From: Whalleya microplaca
Taxonomy: Eukaryota; Ascomycota; Sordariomycetes; Xylariales; Xylariaceae
Assembly (NCBI GenBank): GCA_022497155.1
Contig: MU385710.1
Location: 1,116,001-1,180,000, forward strand
Direction of reading: 5' to 3'
DNA length: 64,000 nt
Below the pieces are notes generated by a model. It did no database searches and was not told the origin of the DNA. It saw only the letters and a list, made by a program, of their open reading frames with translations. Below, one piece after another: positions 48,162 to 61,010 of this stretch; position 1 is the stretch's first letter; every line of letters begins with the position of its first letter. The translations under genes were made by a program, and so were the position numbers.

Positions 48162-51100
48162 ATCATTGCATCATTGCCACAAGGGAGACCATCTTGGCAG
48201 TATCCAATACAATGGACTCTTTCAGGATGGGGAGTCGTTCCTCTACAAAATGTTGGGCAGCATCACCTACCAATAATGATGCAGCTATATGATACCACCA
48301 TAGCTAAGGGCAACTCACCTTTTCTTTCTGACGACTTCATTGAGCGTCCTCACTGCCTTTGCCGAGGGTCTGAGCTGGACCTCCCCGCATACACTGCAAT
48401 GGCACATGGAAACATTGCAATGGACTCGTGCACGAGTCTTGCCACGCCGTCTCAGCCTTGTGAGACATGACAGCCAGCACCCTTTGTCTATGTGGCCATG
48501 CAGGGATGTCTGACGAAACACTAAGCAACCCCATCTCTTTCCCAGCTGCAGAATATGTTCTCCAGCACAGATATATCTCAAAAGCCTAATTGAGCGGACC
48601 GTGCCTAAAGCCCCTCAGCTGCAGATCATCGCTGTCCAACGCATGTGGCAGCGGTCTGCATATCTTCCTCATCTTTGATATGGATGACAGCACCGGAGAT
48701 ATCTCTGTGAGCTATCAGAAGACCTCCACAGCAAGTTCCCAAAACCCCAAGTCAGTCAGCACGGCAACTAGGACTGCATCGGTACCCAATATACCTCATC
48801 TTGGAAGATGGCAATTTCGGCTATGATGAACCTTATTTCCCTGCTAATTCGTCATGACAGCATGGCACAAAACCCGAGGCAAAGTCTTGTCATTCAAGTC
48901 ATCCATCCTAAACCGGCCAATGGCTTTGCTGTGACGCGCCGGATAGCTTGCTGGAGACTGTATGACACGTTGCGAAGTTGGACTGCATGACCGAGATGAG
49001 AAATGCGGAATTGCAGTAGAATATCCACATTGCTTCACTGCTCGGGGGACGGATACCACACTGCGCTTACACGGACTCGGAGATCGGCTCCGCAAATGGA
49101 ACTCTGATGGACATGGGCAGCATGGGATTCCTTCGGCAGGCATTGATGTCGATTCTCACTGCATGAGATGGTATCCACACCCAGACCGATTTCCTGGTTT
49201 GGATCTTATCGTGCGTTATCGCAGAGTCGGTCAGGAGAAGAACCAGTAAGATGGCTGCCAAGACACAGGCCCTGCCAGTCCTCGGGGACAAGCGAGATGC
49301 AGCCAAAGTTAAGATGCAGAAGCTCTTGGGGAGGGTGGGATGAGCCAGCCGGTTGAAGTCAACCTCACCTTCAAGCTCGTGAAAGAGATAAAGAGGGGAA
49401 ATTTGAGGGAAAATTGTCATAGGATGCCGATAACAGGAGTAAGGCGGTCGGTACTAGACGCGGCAGTCTGCGGTCCGCCCTTCTCCTATTCCGCATCTAG
49501 AGCTATCTAGGTCGCATTCTTGCTGCTACCAGTTCTAGAAGAGACTTATTCGAGCAAGTGCTCGCTTACGTTACTGCATTCGGAAGACCTGTATTCCCGT
49601 TGGAGTAGGGGAACGGTCGATGATAGGGCACAGCCCGGCGGTTCAAGTGAGATCCAAATGCTGGAATGTCTTGGAGTAACGACAAGCGTACGGAGATAAA
49701 TTCCAGGAGCCCCCTTTTCTGGGTGGGTAGACGCGCAATTGTGACCGTATCCCGAATTGAACCGGCCATTTTTTGATGGTTTCGATATTAAGCTTTACTG
49801 GCCTGTCCAGGTATCAGATGATCCAGTCGATCGGCTCTGCCTAGCTCCCATGATCTATATGCAACATATGCAACAGAGATTTGCTGTTTCGTTTTGCTGT
49901 TCTTTTGCTGGGCATTATTGCACAATACCAGGCAATATAATACGTGCTGTGTTATACTACTACCTATCACCAACCACTTACACAGGCAACACACGTATGC
50001 GCCTGGTGGGCTACGGCTGAATTGGGGAGGTATACCACCCATACAAGCCATATACTTGCCCTATAGGTATTGCCCTGTCAATCAGACAATCAGACGGGAA
50101 TGTTGCACAAAGTGTGCAACCCAAAATATGCCTCGGCTGCAGAACACAGGGTGCACAACGGAGTCCAGCCTAGTGGTAATGGAACCACAGCTGCCTGGGA
50201 GCTACTAGCTATCAGTTACACGAGGCCCGTCATGGGAGCACGGGTTACACATCACGGAGGCGATATATACTAGACGTAACGAGACTCGGGGCTCCCCTAT
50301 AACCTAATGACGCGTTGCTGAGGCGGGCGCTCGGTATAGGGTTTTTATCATATATCAGAGATGATCCCATCTCTGTCTTCTCCTCTAGCCACCCATGGCA
50401 CCATGGCACCATGACAACATGGAGTCTTAGGGTTGCAGTTGTCAAAAAAGGCTATTTGTATGATCTACCTTACTATAATGACTACCTAGGTTTAAGTATG
50501 TAAAAGTACTGCGACGACAAACAAGTACATACCTACATACAAGCCCATACAAGCACATACAAGCACATACGTGCCCACATCCCTATATCTGGAACTCTTC
50601 TTTTAATAGCTTCGGTACATCTCTACCGTACCTACAGTTTACGGTATTTGACTATTATTGCGCTGCAGCGAATACGTACCCCCCCGGTCCATGGACCACA
50701 ACCGCAACCACATGCACATACAACGGATTACAACCCCACCATACACGCCGTCTTGGAGACCCAATCTTGCCAATCCGTTGCCTCCATTGCCCACTGCCCA
50801 GAGGACCCCTGGTCAACCGACAAGCCCAGAGACTCATGCATGCATGTGTGCTGCAATCACAACCTCGACCCCCCGTTGTAGTTGAAGAGCTAGACGCAAG
50901 GCGGTGAGTTGAAGGCTACGGAGTACAAGCCGTTTGGCTACTTTGTGTAAGCCTCTCTGACAAACCACATCTCTTAATTCGATAGGTATTGAACCACACA
51001 AGCTGCTCCAGCACGGTGCTTTTGGCATCTTGTTCGCCCGTTCACCTACTCTTTGTCGTTTTCTTTCATCTTTTCTTGTTCACGTCAAGTACCCTTCGTG

Positions 51101-51600
51101 AGACTGTTTTGCTTTCCGAAAGGCCTCTACGCAGTACCTGGGCTCTTACACCAAGGCCACCTGCACCCTGCACGGCTCCGTGCCCGCTAAACAACAAGCA
51201 TCCCCAGCAACAACCCAGCAGCCCTCTCAGCGTCCATCTGGTACTGAACCGCCCGTATCTTGGTACCTGCGCTGCACCTGGACGCGACCTGGAGGACGTG
51301 GGCATCACAGAGCGTTACTCACGGCTTCCCTACACAAAGTACACGGCCTACACGGTACGAAGTACAACAGGCGATACCCTATTGCCTACTTGCGTACCTT
51401 CGTGAGTTCCTATTGACCTATCTACCTGTCCATCGACCTTGCCTGCATACACACACCTGTAAACTCTCCGACTTCCCACAACTGCGGGTTCCACGACTAT
51501 CGGAAGCTCGTTATTGTTCCTCAAGCTTTCCAAAATCTCGGTCTAGAAGCACAGCTGCAAGTCTATCCTCCCACACATCCCATCCCTCTTCTTAATACCC
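48162..51600. other. Second part of the gene desert
   Basis: Short frames only. One plus-strand stretch near 48640-48720 (IFLIFDMDD, TGDISVSYQ) looks protein-like but cannot be extended. Short CATACAAGCA repeats lie at 50540-50570 and ACCTAGGT at 50484. Confidence 0.45.
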
Positions 51601-51686
51601 ATAATCTCCATTTCAAAACACCGCCCTCTCCAGCCGTCTCCAAATCTTCTCACCTCCGGTATCTACATACGTACACTTACATCCAC

Positions 51687-51728
51687 TTACATACACTCAT
51701 ACATACACTCATACATACACTCATACAC
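51687..51728. repeat. Tandem repeat, unit TCATACATACAC
   Basis: About three copies of a 12-nt unit in a wider CATAC-rich tract in the leader of the ABC-transporter gene. Confidence 0.75.
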
Positions 51729-52567
51729 TTATACATCCATCCACTGACGGTCACAGCTCCTAGTGCTCCTACTAGGATTTACATACCAGCATCTCGTAAC
51801 CTCGAGGTAAGTTAGGTCTCTCCTGTCAGGGTTCGGATTACCTCATCTGTATATTGGAAGAGTCGAGATAGGCATATCCCACCTTTTATGTCCCCCCAAA
51901 ATACATCTAGGCCCTACTACTACCTTACCCTCCCTTACCCTTGTCTACCTTTCCATGTCTTCGTCCATTTTTTTTTTTTGTGCAACGCTCTCCCGGTAGC
52001 ACTTAAGATCCCACCAACCTTTTCACAACGTCAGGCCGCCCCTCGTCCTTTTTTTCATAAAACACTCTCTCATCTCTGGAGCTTTTTTCTGTTCCCCATC
52101 ATATTCGGATCTTGTCTTGTTCGTTCGTTGACTTTTGGCCTAGATCAAGGGCCCGCTATCTACCTAGTACTGCATCTATATCCTTCCCACCCACCCCTAC
52201 CCCCCCTGGTGCAGATCTTAGCTGGAACGAGCAGTGCCTCACTCATTCAAACACGAAAAAAACACCGTCTTTTACTTCCAGGTACGCTAGTCTCGAGTCA
52301 GGCTCTCTTTCCCAGGGGTGTGGCTTTCGCCACTAACGCCGTCTGGTGACCCTGCCCCACCAAGAGGATGGGATCGGAATTTCACTAACTTGAGCCGAGA
52401 GTAGACACTTGACCTTCGTTTTACTGAATTCTTGAAGTCATCACCACTTCAAGCCGGCATAAGGATTCCAGGCAGTGCAGAGGTTCTGCTGCTTGAAGGT
52501 TTTGGGGGGTCCGTGTATCGTGCAGCCAGTGGAAATGACAGAGCACGAGCACTGCCATCAATAATAT

Positions 52568-52668
52568 GTACGTCAGGCCCGCCTTGCAGCATGCAGTGCA
52601 ATGCTCTGGACCGATCTTTGTGCAGTTTATTTATTTTATGTATATGCTGACCCTACGCAATTCCACAG
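52568..52668 (+). other. Possible 5' UTR intron of the HMT1-like gene
   Basis: A GTACGT donor at 52568, a TGCTGAC branch-like site and a TTCCACAG acceptor end 6 bp before the ATG. The acceptor end is strong; the donor is the best of several candidates. Confidence 0.45.
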
Positions 52669-52674
52669 ACCAAG

Positions 52675-55600
52675 ATGGCTGAAGTCATCGTCAACCCCCC
52701 GGACTCCGCGGCGGAGAGGGTTCGAGACATCACCCAGTATCTATACCCGGATCTCCTTCTCTTGTTGTTCATCGCCGTCGGAGCCACTTATTCCATATAC
52801 ACCGCCATGCGCGGGGAGGATGTAGTAGTTCCCACCGCCCGCGGCCCTGGAGGCAAGCCATTGCCCGTCACCAAGAGGAGAAGAAGCCAGGACGACGATT
52901 CGCCAGACCCCGATGAGCACAGCACCATCACCAGGAGGTTTTTTCAATACTCCATGGCTGCAGCGACCTCGACTTTTGTCGCTGCCGGTGCCGCAATTGC
53001 TGCTCGCGCGCTCATCCACAGAAGCGCGGAAGGGGAGCATGGATGGTGGTGCGGGCAACCGAAAACTGTAAGCAATTGCTCAATTGATTACCGTACATTC
53101 ATATCTCTGTAGTTTGCTGACAAGAGTTGAACCTAAACAGGTCTTTATCCTCGGCTCAAGCTTTCTGTTTGTCTTTTTGACCATAACTACATTCGACTGG
53201 AAAAGCAGTCCCGCACTCGTTCACATTCTCACCTGGTGCTTCGCACTTGCAGCGGATATCATTATCTTCGTTTGCGATGCTTTCATACTATCAGGCCCCC
53301 ACAAAGTAATGACCAATCTCAACGACAATAAGTATAAGATTGTAAATGAGATCAACAACTGGGACATCATCGATCTCAGCCTCGCAGCAGCAAGGATTAC
53401 CTTCCTCGCTGGCATGATCGTGGTCTACTGCGCTGTCACGTTCATGAGGAGACGGGCTGAACAGGAAAAGTACGAACACGAACAGGACTACTCGTACGAG
53501 GCCCATGAGACCACTCCTCTCCTTAACGGCGGGACGAATGGCTATCATACCAATGGGCATTCTCTACACCTAGGGGCGAATGGAACTACTAATGGTAGTG
53601 CTAATGGCGCTGTCGATGGGAGTCATGCTGTCGTCGATGACGATGCTGGGTTCTACCGGCCTGAGAAGCTCCCACATACCACCTGGTTCGAGTACCTCCG
53701 GGGTTACTCTATATTCTTTCCCTATATGTGGCCTAACAAGCAGTTGAGACTACAGGTGATTGTCGTAGTTTGTTTCTTCCTGCTTGTACTCCAGCGATGC
53801 GTGAATATCATGGTTCCATACCAGATCGGAGTTGTCACCGATCAGCTGTCTGGCGACGATCGCAAGGCTGGAGAGAGGCCTATGATGCCCTGGCTGTCCC
53901 TGGGACTGCTCATCTTGTACAAGCTACTCCAGGGGCCTTCAGGACTGCTCGGATCTCTCAGGTCTCTGCTCTGGATCCCGGTGTCTCAGCACACGTATCG
54001 AGCTCTTACTACCTCGGCATTCGAGCACGTACACTCATTAAGTCTTGATTTTCACCTCGGTAAGAGGACCGGAGAGGTCCTATCAGCGCTTAACAAGGGC
54101 TCATCGGTCAATGCGTTCCTCGAGCAGGTGACATTTCAAGTCTTTCCCATGCTTGTGGATTTGTTCGTGGCGATCAGCTACTTCTATTTCCGCTTCGATG
54201 CGGTCTACGCAGTCCTCGTCTGCTCGATCACCTTCTACTACCTCTTCTTCACTATTCGTATGGCGTCTAAGACTGCGGATCAGCGGCGAGCAATGTCAAA
54301 CGCAGACCGTGAAGAAGAAGCTGTGAAGAACGACTCAATCATTTCATATGAGACAGTCAAGTATTTCAACGCTGAAGATTTTGAGTTCAATCGCTACCGG
54401 GAAGCCATTCAGAATTTCCAAGTGGCAGAAGCCAAAGTAACGTGGAGCATCAGCCTCATGAACATTGTCCAATCCCTTGTCTTCATGACGGGAATGTTGA
54501 CGGCCATGATGGTGGGTGCGTACCAGGTCACACAAGGTCAACGGAGAGTCGGAGACTTTGTCGCCCTGATGACCTATCTCGGTCAGCTACAAGGTCCGCT
54601 CAACTTCTTTGGTACCTTCTACCGCACGGTCCAGCAGGCAATGATCTCCGGAGAACGCCTCCTGGAGCTCTTCAAGCAACGCCCAACTGTTGTTGACCGC
54701 CCTGGGGCTGCTAAGGTCACTACCTGCGATGGTCGAGTCGAATTTTCTAAGGTCAAATTCGCTTATGACAGGAGAAAGCCTGCCCTCAGAAACCTCACCT
54801 TCACCTGCGAGCCCGGCACAACCACGGCCTTGGTCGGAGAATCGGGCGGCGGCAAATCTACCCTGTTCCGATTGATGTATCGCTACTTCAACTGTCAGGA
54901 GGGTAACATCAGGATCGACGGCCGGGATGTTAAGGATGTCACGATCGATTCCATCCGACGCTATATAGGAGTAGTGCCGCAGGACACGATCCTATTCAAT
55001 GACACCCTCATGTACAACTTGAGGTATGCCAATCAGAATGCCACTGATGAGGATATTATGGCTGCATGCCAGGCAGCCAGTATTCATGATAGAATCATGT
55101 CATTCCCTGATGGATACAATACCAAGGTTGGTGAGCGAGGTCTTCGCCTTAGCGGCGGTGAAAAGCAGAGGGTCGCCATTGCGCGAACCCTACTGAAGAA
55201 CCCGAAGATCATCATGCTAGATGAGGCAACTTCGGCGCTTGATAGCCATACGGAGCAGCAGATTCAGTCCCGACTTGCCAACATCGGTCGCGGTCGTACA
55301 CTGCTGATCATTGCGTAAGTTACTTCAACGTCCATATAGCCTATATTGGCCATTTTTAGCTAACTCGTCTCCAGCCATCGGTTATCCACTATAACTCATG
55401 CGGATCAGATCCTTGTGCTACATCAGGGCGCCATCGCCGAGAAAGGTACACACGAAAAGCTGCTTGAACTTAATGGAAAATATGCATCCATGTGGAACCG
55501 CCAGGCGAAAGCGGAGAAGGCGGCGGAAGACGCTCGCAACGCTACTCGCAAGGCGGAGAAACTAATGCGAAAGGCCAACATCCCTTCACCATCTAGTGAC

Positions 55601-55729
55601 CATAATCGGGAGCATTCTACCGGCCATGATGATTCAAGCAGTTCGTCAGACGAGTCCGTCACCCCTGCACGGCCATCAGCCCAATGTGAACTTTTAGCAC
55701 CACCATTCGATGGTTCACCACCCCACTGA
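52675..55729 (+). CDS. hmt1: Vacuolar half-size ABC transporter, HMT1 type (ABCB)
   Basis: Exports glutathione- or phytochelatin-type conjugates into the vacuole; the fission-yeast orthologue gives cadmium tolerance. Exons are 52675..53067, 53141..55314 and 55375..55729, giving 973 residues. The first 230 residues form an N-terminal extension with several membrane segments (LLLLLFIAVGATYSIYT, FILGSSFLFVFLTITTF, ALAADIIIFVCDAFIL), typical of Hmt1. A cytosolic Asn-Gly-rich linker follows, then the six-helix ABC domain. The nucleotide-binding domain has Walker A GESGGGKST (about 696), signature LSGGEKQRVAIA (about 800), Walker B IIMLDEATSAL and the H-loop AHRLST, which is completed only by splicing across the second intron. 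The Ser-rich tail is variable. Mitochondrial Atm1 is less likely because there is no presequence and the N-terminal membrane extension is present. Confidence 0.93.
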
Positions 55730-58700
55730 ACACATGTTCACTCCCTCTACTATCGATCGACCCATTAATTATAATGTTCACGCAGTTGGAGCTGGAAACA
55801 CCTTGTCCATATTTCAAGGGTCATTTGATATATACATTTATTGGTAATACCTACACTTCTCACATCTTCACAAATCCCGACCTCTTCGGGTATTGCATTA
55901 CAGGCGGCGTTGGTGGCTATACAGAAAAAGATGCCTCTACACCAGAGGCTTTCTTCGCGGGTCAGCATTTGCAGTTCTCATCACGTTTCGCGACGATACC
56001 AAAGACGTTTGTTGTTCTGTCTTAAATTAATTATCTCTTCCGTCAACGTTGTTTTTCGTGCAAAGGATGATCATCAGTAACGGCCTTTCATCAACTTTTT
56101 TCATTCCCCATCCATCTAAAAAAAGAAGTTAAAAGATTCCGGCTAGGGCAGGAAATTTATGGCACGGAAAGAAAAACGGAAACAGGAAACGCGAAATGAC
56201 GACACGGGCTGGGGTTGGAAGCTTCATATGGCTCTCTTTTCTTGCTTTTGCAGCGTCTTGCTTCTTCTCCCTCTCTCTCTATTTCCGGTTTTCATTTTCA
56301 AGTCGGTTGGTTTCATGTGCGTTGTGCTGTTGCTATGGCTTTTTGCTTTTGCCTTTCTTAGGCCCTCCCCAACGGTGGACAACGCGAAATAAAAAAACGC
56401 GCCACCGGTAATGAACACGAGATGATGATGAACGGCATTTTTTGGTAGGCGGGTTGCAAAGGGTGTGAAAGGGGGGCCGGCAGAGAGAGGCGAAGAAGAG
56501 GGCTTTGCGGCAACTGATGAGAGAGCCTGGCTTTTTTTGCTTGTATGTGCATTAGATCCTACGGATGGACTATGTTTCCACGCCGGTTGATGGACAACAT
56601 TATCTGTGAATACAGAAAAACCATATACTGGTTATAATTATCTGGCTTAATGATCTGGCTACCTACATCCTCCCCTTCTTTGCTCGACTGAGCTTTATGA
56701 AAATGCAAATCCCGTGAATGTGAATACGTACTGATAAGGAGATGGGCTATATTGACAGTAGGGCTGGCTGACAGGATCAATAAGGTTAAGGTTAAAGGTT
56801 GTGGCGCTAGTATATATGCCGGCACTTACTGACTTGTGTCACCCTCTTCTTTCCCCTTACCTCGAACTTGGAGATATGCAAGGGGTATAACGGATGACTG
56901 GAATGCCGGACATATCAGGCCATTATTGACCGCTATATCTATCTAAGAATACCTCGGCCGGAATCTGCCATTCTTTACTCAGCCTGGAGATAGATAGATA
57001 TAGTCACCCCTACTTACACACCTGCCTGCCCTTTCTTGCTTTTCGAAGAGGTTACCTGTTGTGTAACCCCCACGTCACCCCTATCGTATAGAGCTCCTAG
57101 AGCCAAACCTTACCTGGGTATTGGCAACATCAGACCACCGTAGGTTACCTGGGATGCGTAGACCGATAGACCGCTAGTTATTTTCGTCCCTGGCGGTTGA
57201 TGATGTGTGTGGTCTGTGTTCATCGTCGTAGTAATCATCATCGTACCGCAGTAGTGCTTATAAGGGGCGAGATTGTATATTTATGTATATGTACTGAGGG
57301 TCGAGACGTTTGCTGGGAATGGGTTATTACGTACAATACTGTATTGCTGTTATCTGGATGAAGTTATATATAGGACCCGAAGAATGATGGTAGGGATTTG
57401 ACTTTGGTGTTATTGTATGGGGGAGGCTATTGTGGGAGCTTGATTTAATGATATCCACAACGTAGGTACTTGTCTCCTGTCATATAAACTTTAATGTCCT
57501 TTGAGAAAGAGACACAATGGACGAGAGAAATAGAAAGATTACTTAGTTACAACTCATAACCACCTCAAGAGACAATTAAGTATATGGTGAAGAGCACTGA
57601 CTGAGCAGCTTATACGCAGCGCAGAGGTTTTGCGGATTTAGTTGGTGTTTTCCTTTGTGAGTATTTGTCGAGGGTGAGCATAGCTGTTCTGCTCGTATTT
57701 AATATACTCAGAGTAAGATAAATAAATGAACCTCATGCTTTCCTCCGGAACGCTGGAAATCACTTCGATTCTTTAGAGATATACATTATGTTGTGAATTA
57801 GTCACAACATCTATCAAGGACAAGATCCACATGTTCTTTACCCCTTTTGCGCTTGGTGATAGATATCTAGCTTTCGTACCAAGAGGGCTCAACTATTTGG
57901 GTAGGCATCACAACTTCAGCACCTGTTAGTGTATTCTGTTTCTCAGAGAAAGGCTGGCTGGTGGGACTGCCGATCTCATGATATATGGCAAAGTACAGCT
58001 AAGGCAATAAAAAACCTCAAGGAGGAGTAGCATAAATTCGGAAAGTGTTACAAAGCGAGCCGAGGAGAGGATGCTGCATACCCTTGGGGTTCTTCTGATG
58101 GCCTTGAGAAAATATATCATTGTGGACGCGAAAGGAACTTTGTATACTATACTATTCAACAAACTATTTTACTATAGCTAACTACTCTGATGTTTTGAGT
58201 CCTACAATCAACAACATTATCAGCCTAGAAATCACAGAAGCGGAATTGTTGGACTGGTATTGATACCTTACCCATTCTTCAATGTTCTCATTTAGGCGCT
58301 GGGTGATTGGACTTTCAGTAGCTTCAAAAACAAACCCCTTTCTCTCTCCTTACCCATAATACTCTTCATCACGAACCCATCACGAACCCGACGGAATGCA
58401 TTACATTGGAGATGAACCAACAGCAAATCACACACCCACAACCCCTTTATAGCCTTTCTACATCAAAAGTCATGGTTCCTCAGTTTTTTGTTTCATTACA
58501 TAGGCATTAAGTATTATGCTAGTTTAATAGTGTGGGCAACTATCTCTCTCGTACTACTACTTCAAGAAGCGGAATGGATGGAAACAATAGGCATGCTTTC
58601 TTTCTTTCTTTCATCAGTCGAAAAAAAACAACAACATCATAGGTGTCTGTTTATCCGGTCCCAATCAAGAGCTTGCTTGCATGCATGCTGGCTCTATACA

Positions 58701-59203
58701 CTTTCTGTCTCCCCCCCCCTTGAAGGCATCAACATCGTACGTAACCTGCACGTGGTCATCATTTCGACTTTATTACGGCAGCAGCCCGAGGGTGAGTTAG
58801 TGGAGAGGAGATGGATGGATGGGTGCGCTGATGATAATCGTGACGGTCAGATTCATACATATGCTGACATCGGATCGACTTTCAACTTTACCAAACCCTC
58901 TCCTCCCCTCCCTTCTCTCATCTCATCTCTTTCCTTCCTGATTCTTCCTCCTCTTCTTTCTTGTTCCCTTCTCTGTCATCACCTTCTGGAACATCACCAC
59001 CACCACCGCCACCATCCCACCACTCCAGTATACCCAAGAGCGTAGAAAGAAAAAGGGGGCGCTTCCCAACTATGAGCGCCACTTCTTCCCCGTGGACCTG
59101 CGAGCGAATGGCTGGGATGCGAGAAACATTAATTTCATTCGTCTCCCCACACACAACCTGAACGCCGATGATATGATCTTGATGATTCGATGATGATGAG
59201 GCA

Positions 59204-59238
<35 letters not shown>

Positions 59239-59457
59239 GCCAATGGTACCGGCTCCCCTGATTCCAAAACGCTACGCGAGGGGCGTGGGTTTCTGACATT
59301 TGCCGGTAGTCTTTGGTTGGTGTGTGCGCCTGCCACATATATGCTGAGCTCCCGTAGGTTACAATGCCGTCCCTACTGGTGGAAAAAATAAACTGTAGAA
59401 GCGAATGTCGTGAAAGCGTGTAAAATCGGGAGATGATGAATTCCTTAAGAAGCGGTC
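55730..59457. other. Convergent intergenic spacer
   Basis: About 3.7 kb between the HMT1 and ceramide-synthase stops, carrying both 3' UTRs. It includes a (CA)14 microsatellite and many GATAGATA, TACCTAC and TGTATG words. A 185-codon plus-strand frame at 58488-59045 is low-complexity and without domains. No gene is supported. Confidence 0.5.
59206..59234. repeat. (CA)14 microsatellite
   Basis: Perfect AC dinucleotide run in intergenic DNA about 220 bp downstream of the ceramide-synthase stop. Confidence 0.9.
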
Positions 59458-61010
59458 TTATCGAGACGACTTCTTCTTCGATGGAGCGGTTGCGGCTCCG
59501 TTAGTGGCTCCGTTAGTGGCGCCGTTGGTAGCGGCATGACCATTAAGCAACGGCGTAGCCTCAGAAGAAGCGCTCTTCTCCTGGATGCCGTTCTTTGCCG
59601 CCTTCTCGTTCTTCTCGCGCTCAAGCTCCTCGAGCTCGGACTCCTCGGCCTCGGAGCGGTCGTCGTCGGCGGCCTGGTAGACGACGAAGCGGTAGGCGAT
59701 CCTGACGATGAAGAACAGCCAGAACAGGTTCAGGGCCTGCAGCGAGGCGAGCAGGCCGAAGGTGATGTAGAAGGCGAGGTCGCACTTGTACTGTTCCGTC
59801 TCCCAGTTGACCCCATATGGTCCGACGGTCTTGAACTCGGTGAACAGCGAGTAGATGATGCGCAGGTTCAGGTAGTGGCGCAGGTAGATCCAGGCGCACA
59901 TGAAAAAGAAGAAGTACGGGCCCACCAGCGCGTGGTCGACATAGTTGAGGGATTTCGAAGTCTGCCCGAATCTACGTTAGTCATCCGAGTGCTATAGGTA
60001 CTACTACGAAACCAGTCTTCACTTACCGCCAGGAAGAAGTCGCTGATGTCGTGCGTGATATAGACGGCGAGACCCATGTAGGTGAAATGGAAGCGGTAGC
60101 TAAGGAAGATAAGGACCAGGCTGACGATGTGGTGCCCGACAAGCTCCTTGAAATCCTTGCGCGGCTTCTCCATGCCCAGCAGCAAAACTATTGCCTGCTG
60201 CGCCCAGTACGCGGCCTGGAACAGATAGTAAAACTTGAAGCAAGCCTCGTGAGTCTTGTGAGGGAACAGTTCGTACATGCCCCTCGTGTTGAAATACCAG
60301 ACCGGCGTCCGGCTCATGACGTACATGCCGGCTGGTCCCAGGAAGCCGAAGTAGACGGCGGTATACATCTGTTCCATGAAGCGCGACTGCTTGCCACGGG
60401 ACTTGAGACCGCAATACTTGGCGAAAGGGCGGAGAATTTCTTGCATGATGAATTCACGCGTGAATGAGAGGACTACGGTGTAGAAGGCTACGAAAGCGAA
60501 GTCCCATCGTCCCTTGCCATACTGTGGCGGCGTGCTCGGGTCGGCGCCCTGTTCAAGCGGGAGTTTGTAGGAGAGGAAGATGAAATGGTGAATAGGGTTC
60601 GACTCCGTCGGGTTGATGGCGAATAGGGACAGGAAGACACCGAGGATAACTAGGGGTAGCGTCCAGGTGTGCTTGATGGCGAAGTGCTTGCAGCGGCGCA
60701 AGAAGGAGCGGGCCTTGCGGCGTTTATAGCCCTTCTTGGGAACATCTCGGTTGTCCAAGGGTGATTTCTGCCCTTGGCTGTTGAGTGATGCGGAAGAGCT
60801 GGAAGTCGAGGGAGAGGTGGACGAGTGGCTTTGCAGGCTCGCGAGGCCGGCGTGTAGACTCGGTGCGCCCGTGTCTCCAACCTGGATGTCGGCGCCCAAG
60901 GCACTCGACTTCCTACGTCGCCGGGTGTGTCCGTGCTCGTGCAATTGGTCGGCCGAGGTGTTGAGTATGGGGAAAGGCTCAGATGAGGCCATTGTCGCAG
61001 ATTCAATCAA
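59458..61010 (-). CDS. LAG1: Ceramide synthase, Lag1/Lac1 type (TLC domain)
   Basis: ER membrane enzyme that N-acylates sphingoid bases with acyl-CoA. Exons on the minus strand are 61010..60027 and 59961..59458, giving 495 residues; a second in-frame Met at 60992 would give 489. A Ser-rich cytosolic N-terminus is followed by a basic patch (KKGYKRRKARSFLRR) and the first membrane segment. The TLC domain covers about 160-420. The Lag1 motif carries the catalytic pair in GHHIVSLVLIFLSYRFHFTY and ends HDISDFFLA at the splice, continued by TSKSLNYVDHALVGPYFFFF. The C-terminus is acidic and coiled, with the Ala-Thr-Asn-Gly repeat NGATNGATNGAA and a terminal lysine cluster KKKSSR, possibly relevant to ER retention. 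Most filamentous ascomycetes have two paralogues with different acyl-chain preference; which one this is cannot be told here. Confidence 0.94.

Larger units (their letters stand above)
51601..52674 (+). promoter_or_regulatory. Pyrimidine-rich leader/promoter of the HMT1-like gene
   Basis: CT-rich DNA with long T and C runs precedes the ABC-transporter start. It includes a tandem TCATACATACAC tract. The composition resembles the leader of the kinase gene at 21.0-22.6 kb. The transcription start is not determinable by eye. Confidence 0.45.

Noticed and set aside
48640..48760. Resemblance of IFLIFDMDD and TGDISVSYQ to the end of a nonribosomal-peptide condensation domain
   Set aside because: The similarity is short and no catalytic HHxxxDG motif or adjoining domain is present, so I do not assign it.
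56159..56392. Short hydrophobic open frame downstream of HMT1
   Set aside because: Its hydrophobicity comes from T-rich 3' UTR sequence (CTTTTC runs); no start context or conservation visible.
58488..59045. 185-codon open frame on the plus strand downstream of HMT1
   Set aside because: Low-complexity leucine/serine and histidine runs derived from CT-rich microsatellite-like DNA; no homology recognised.
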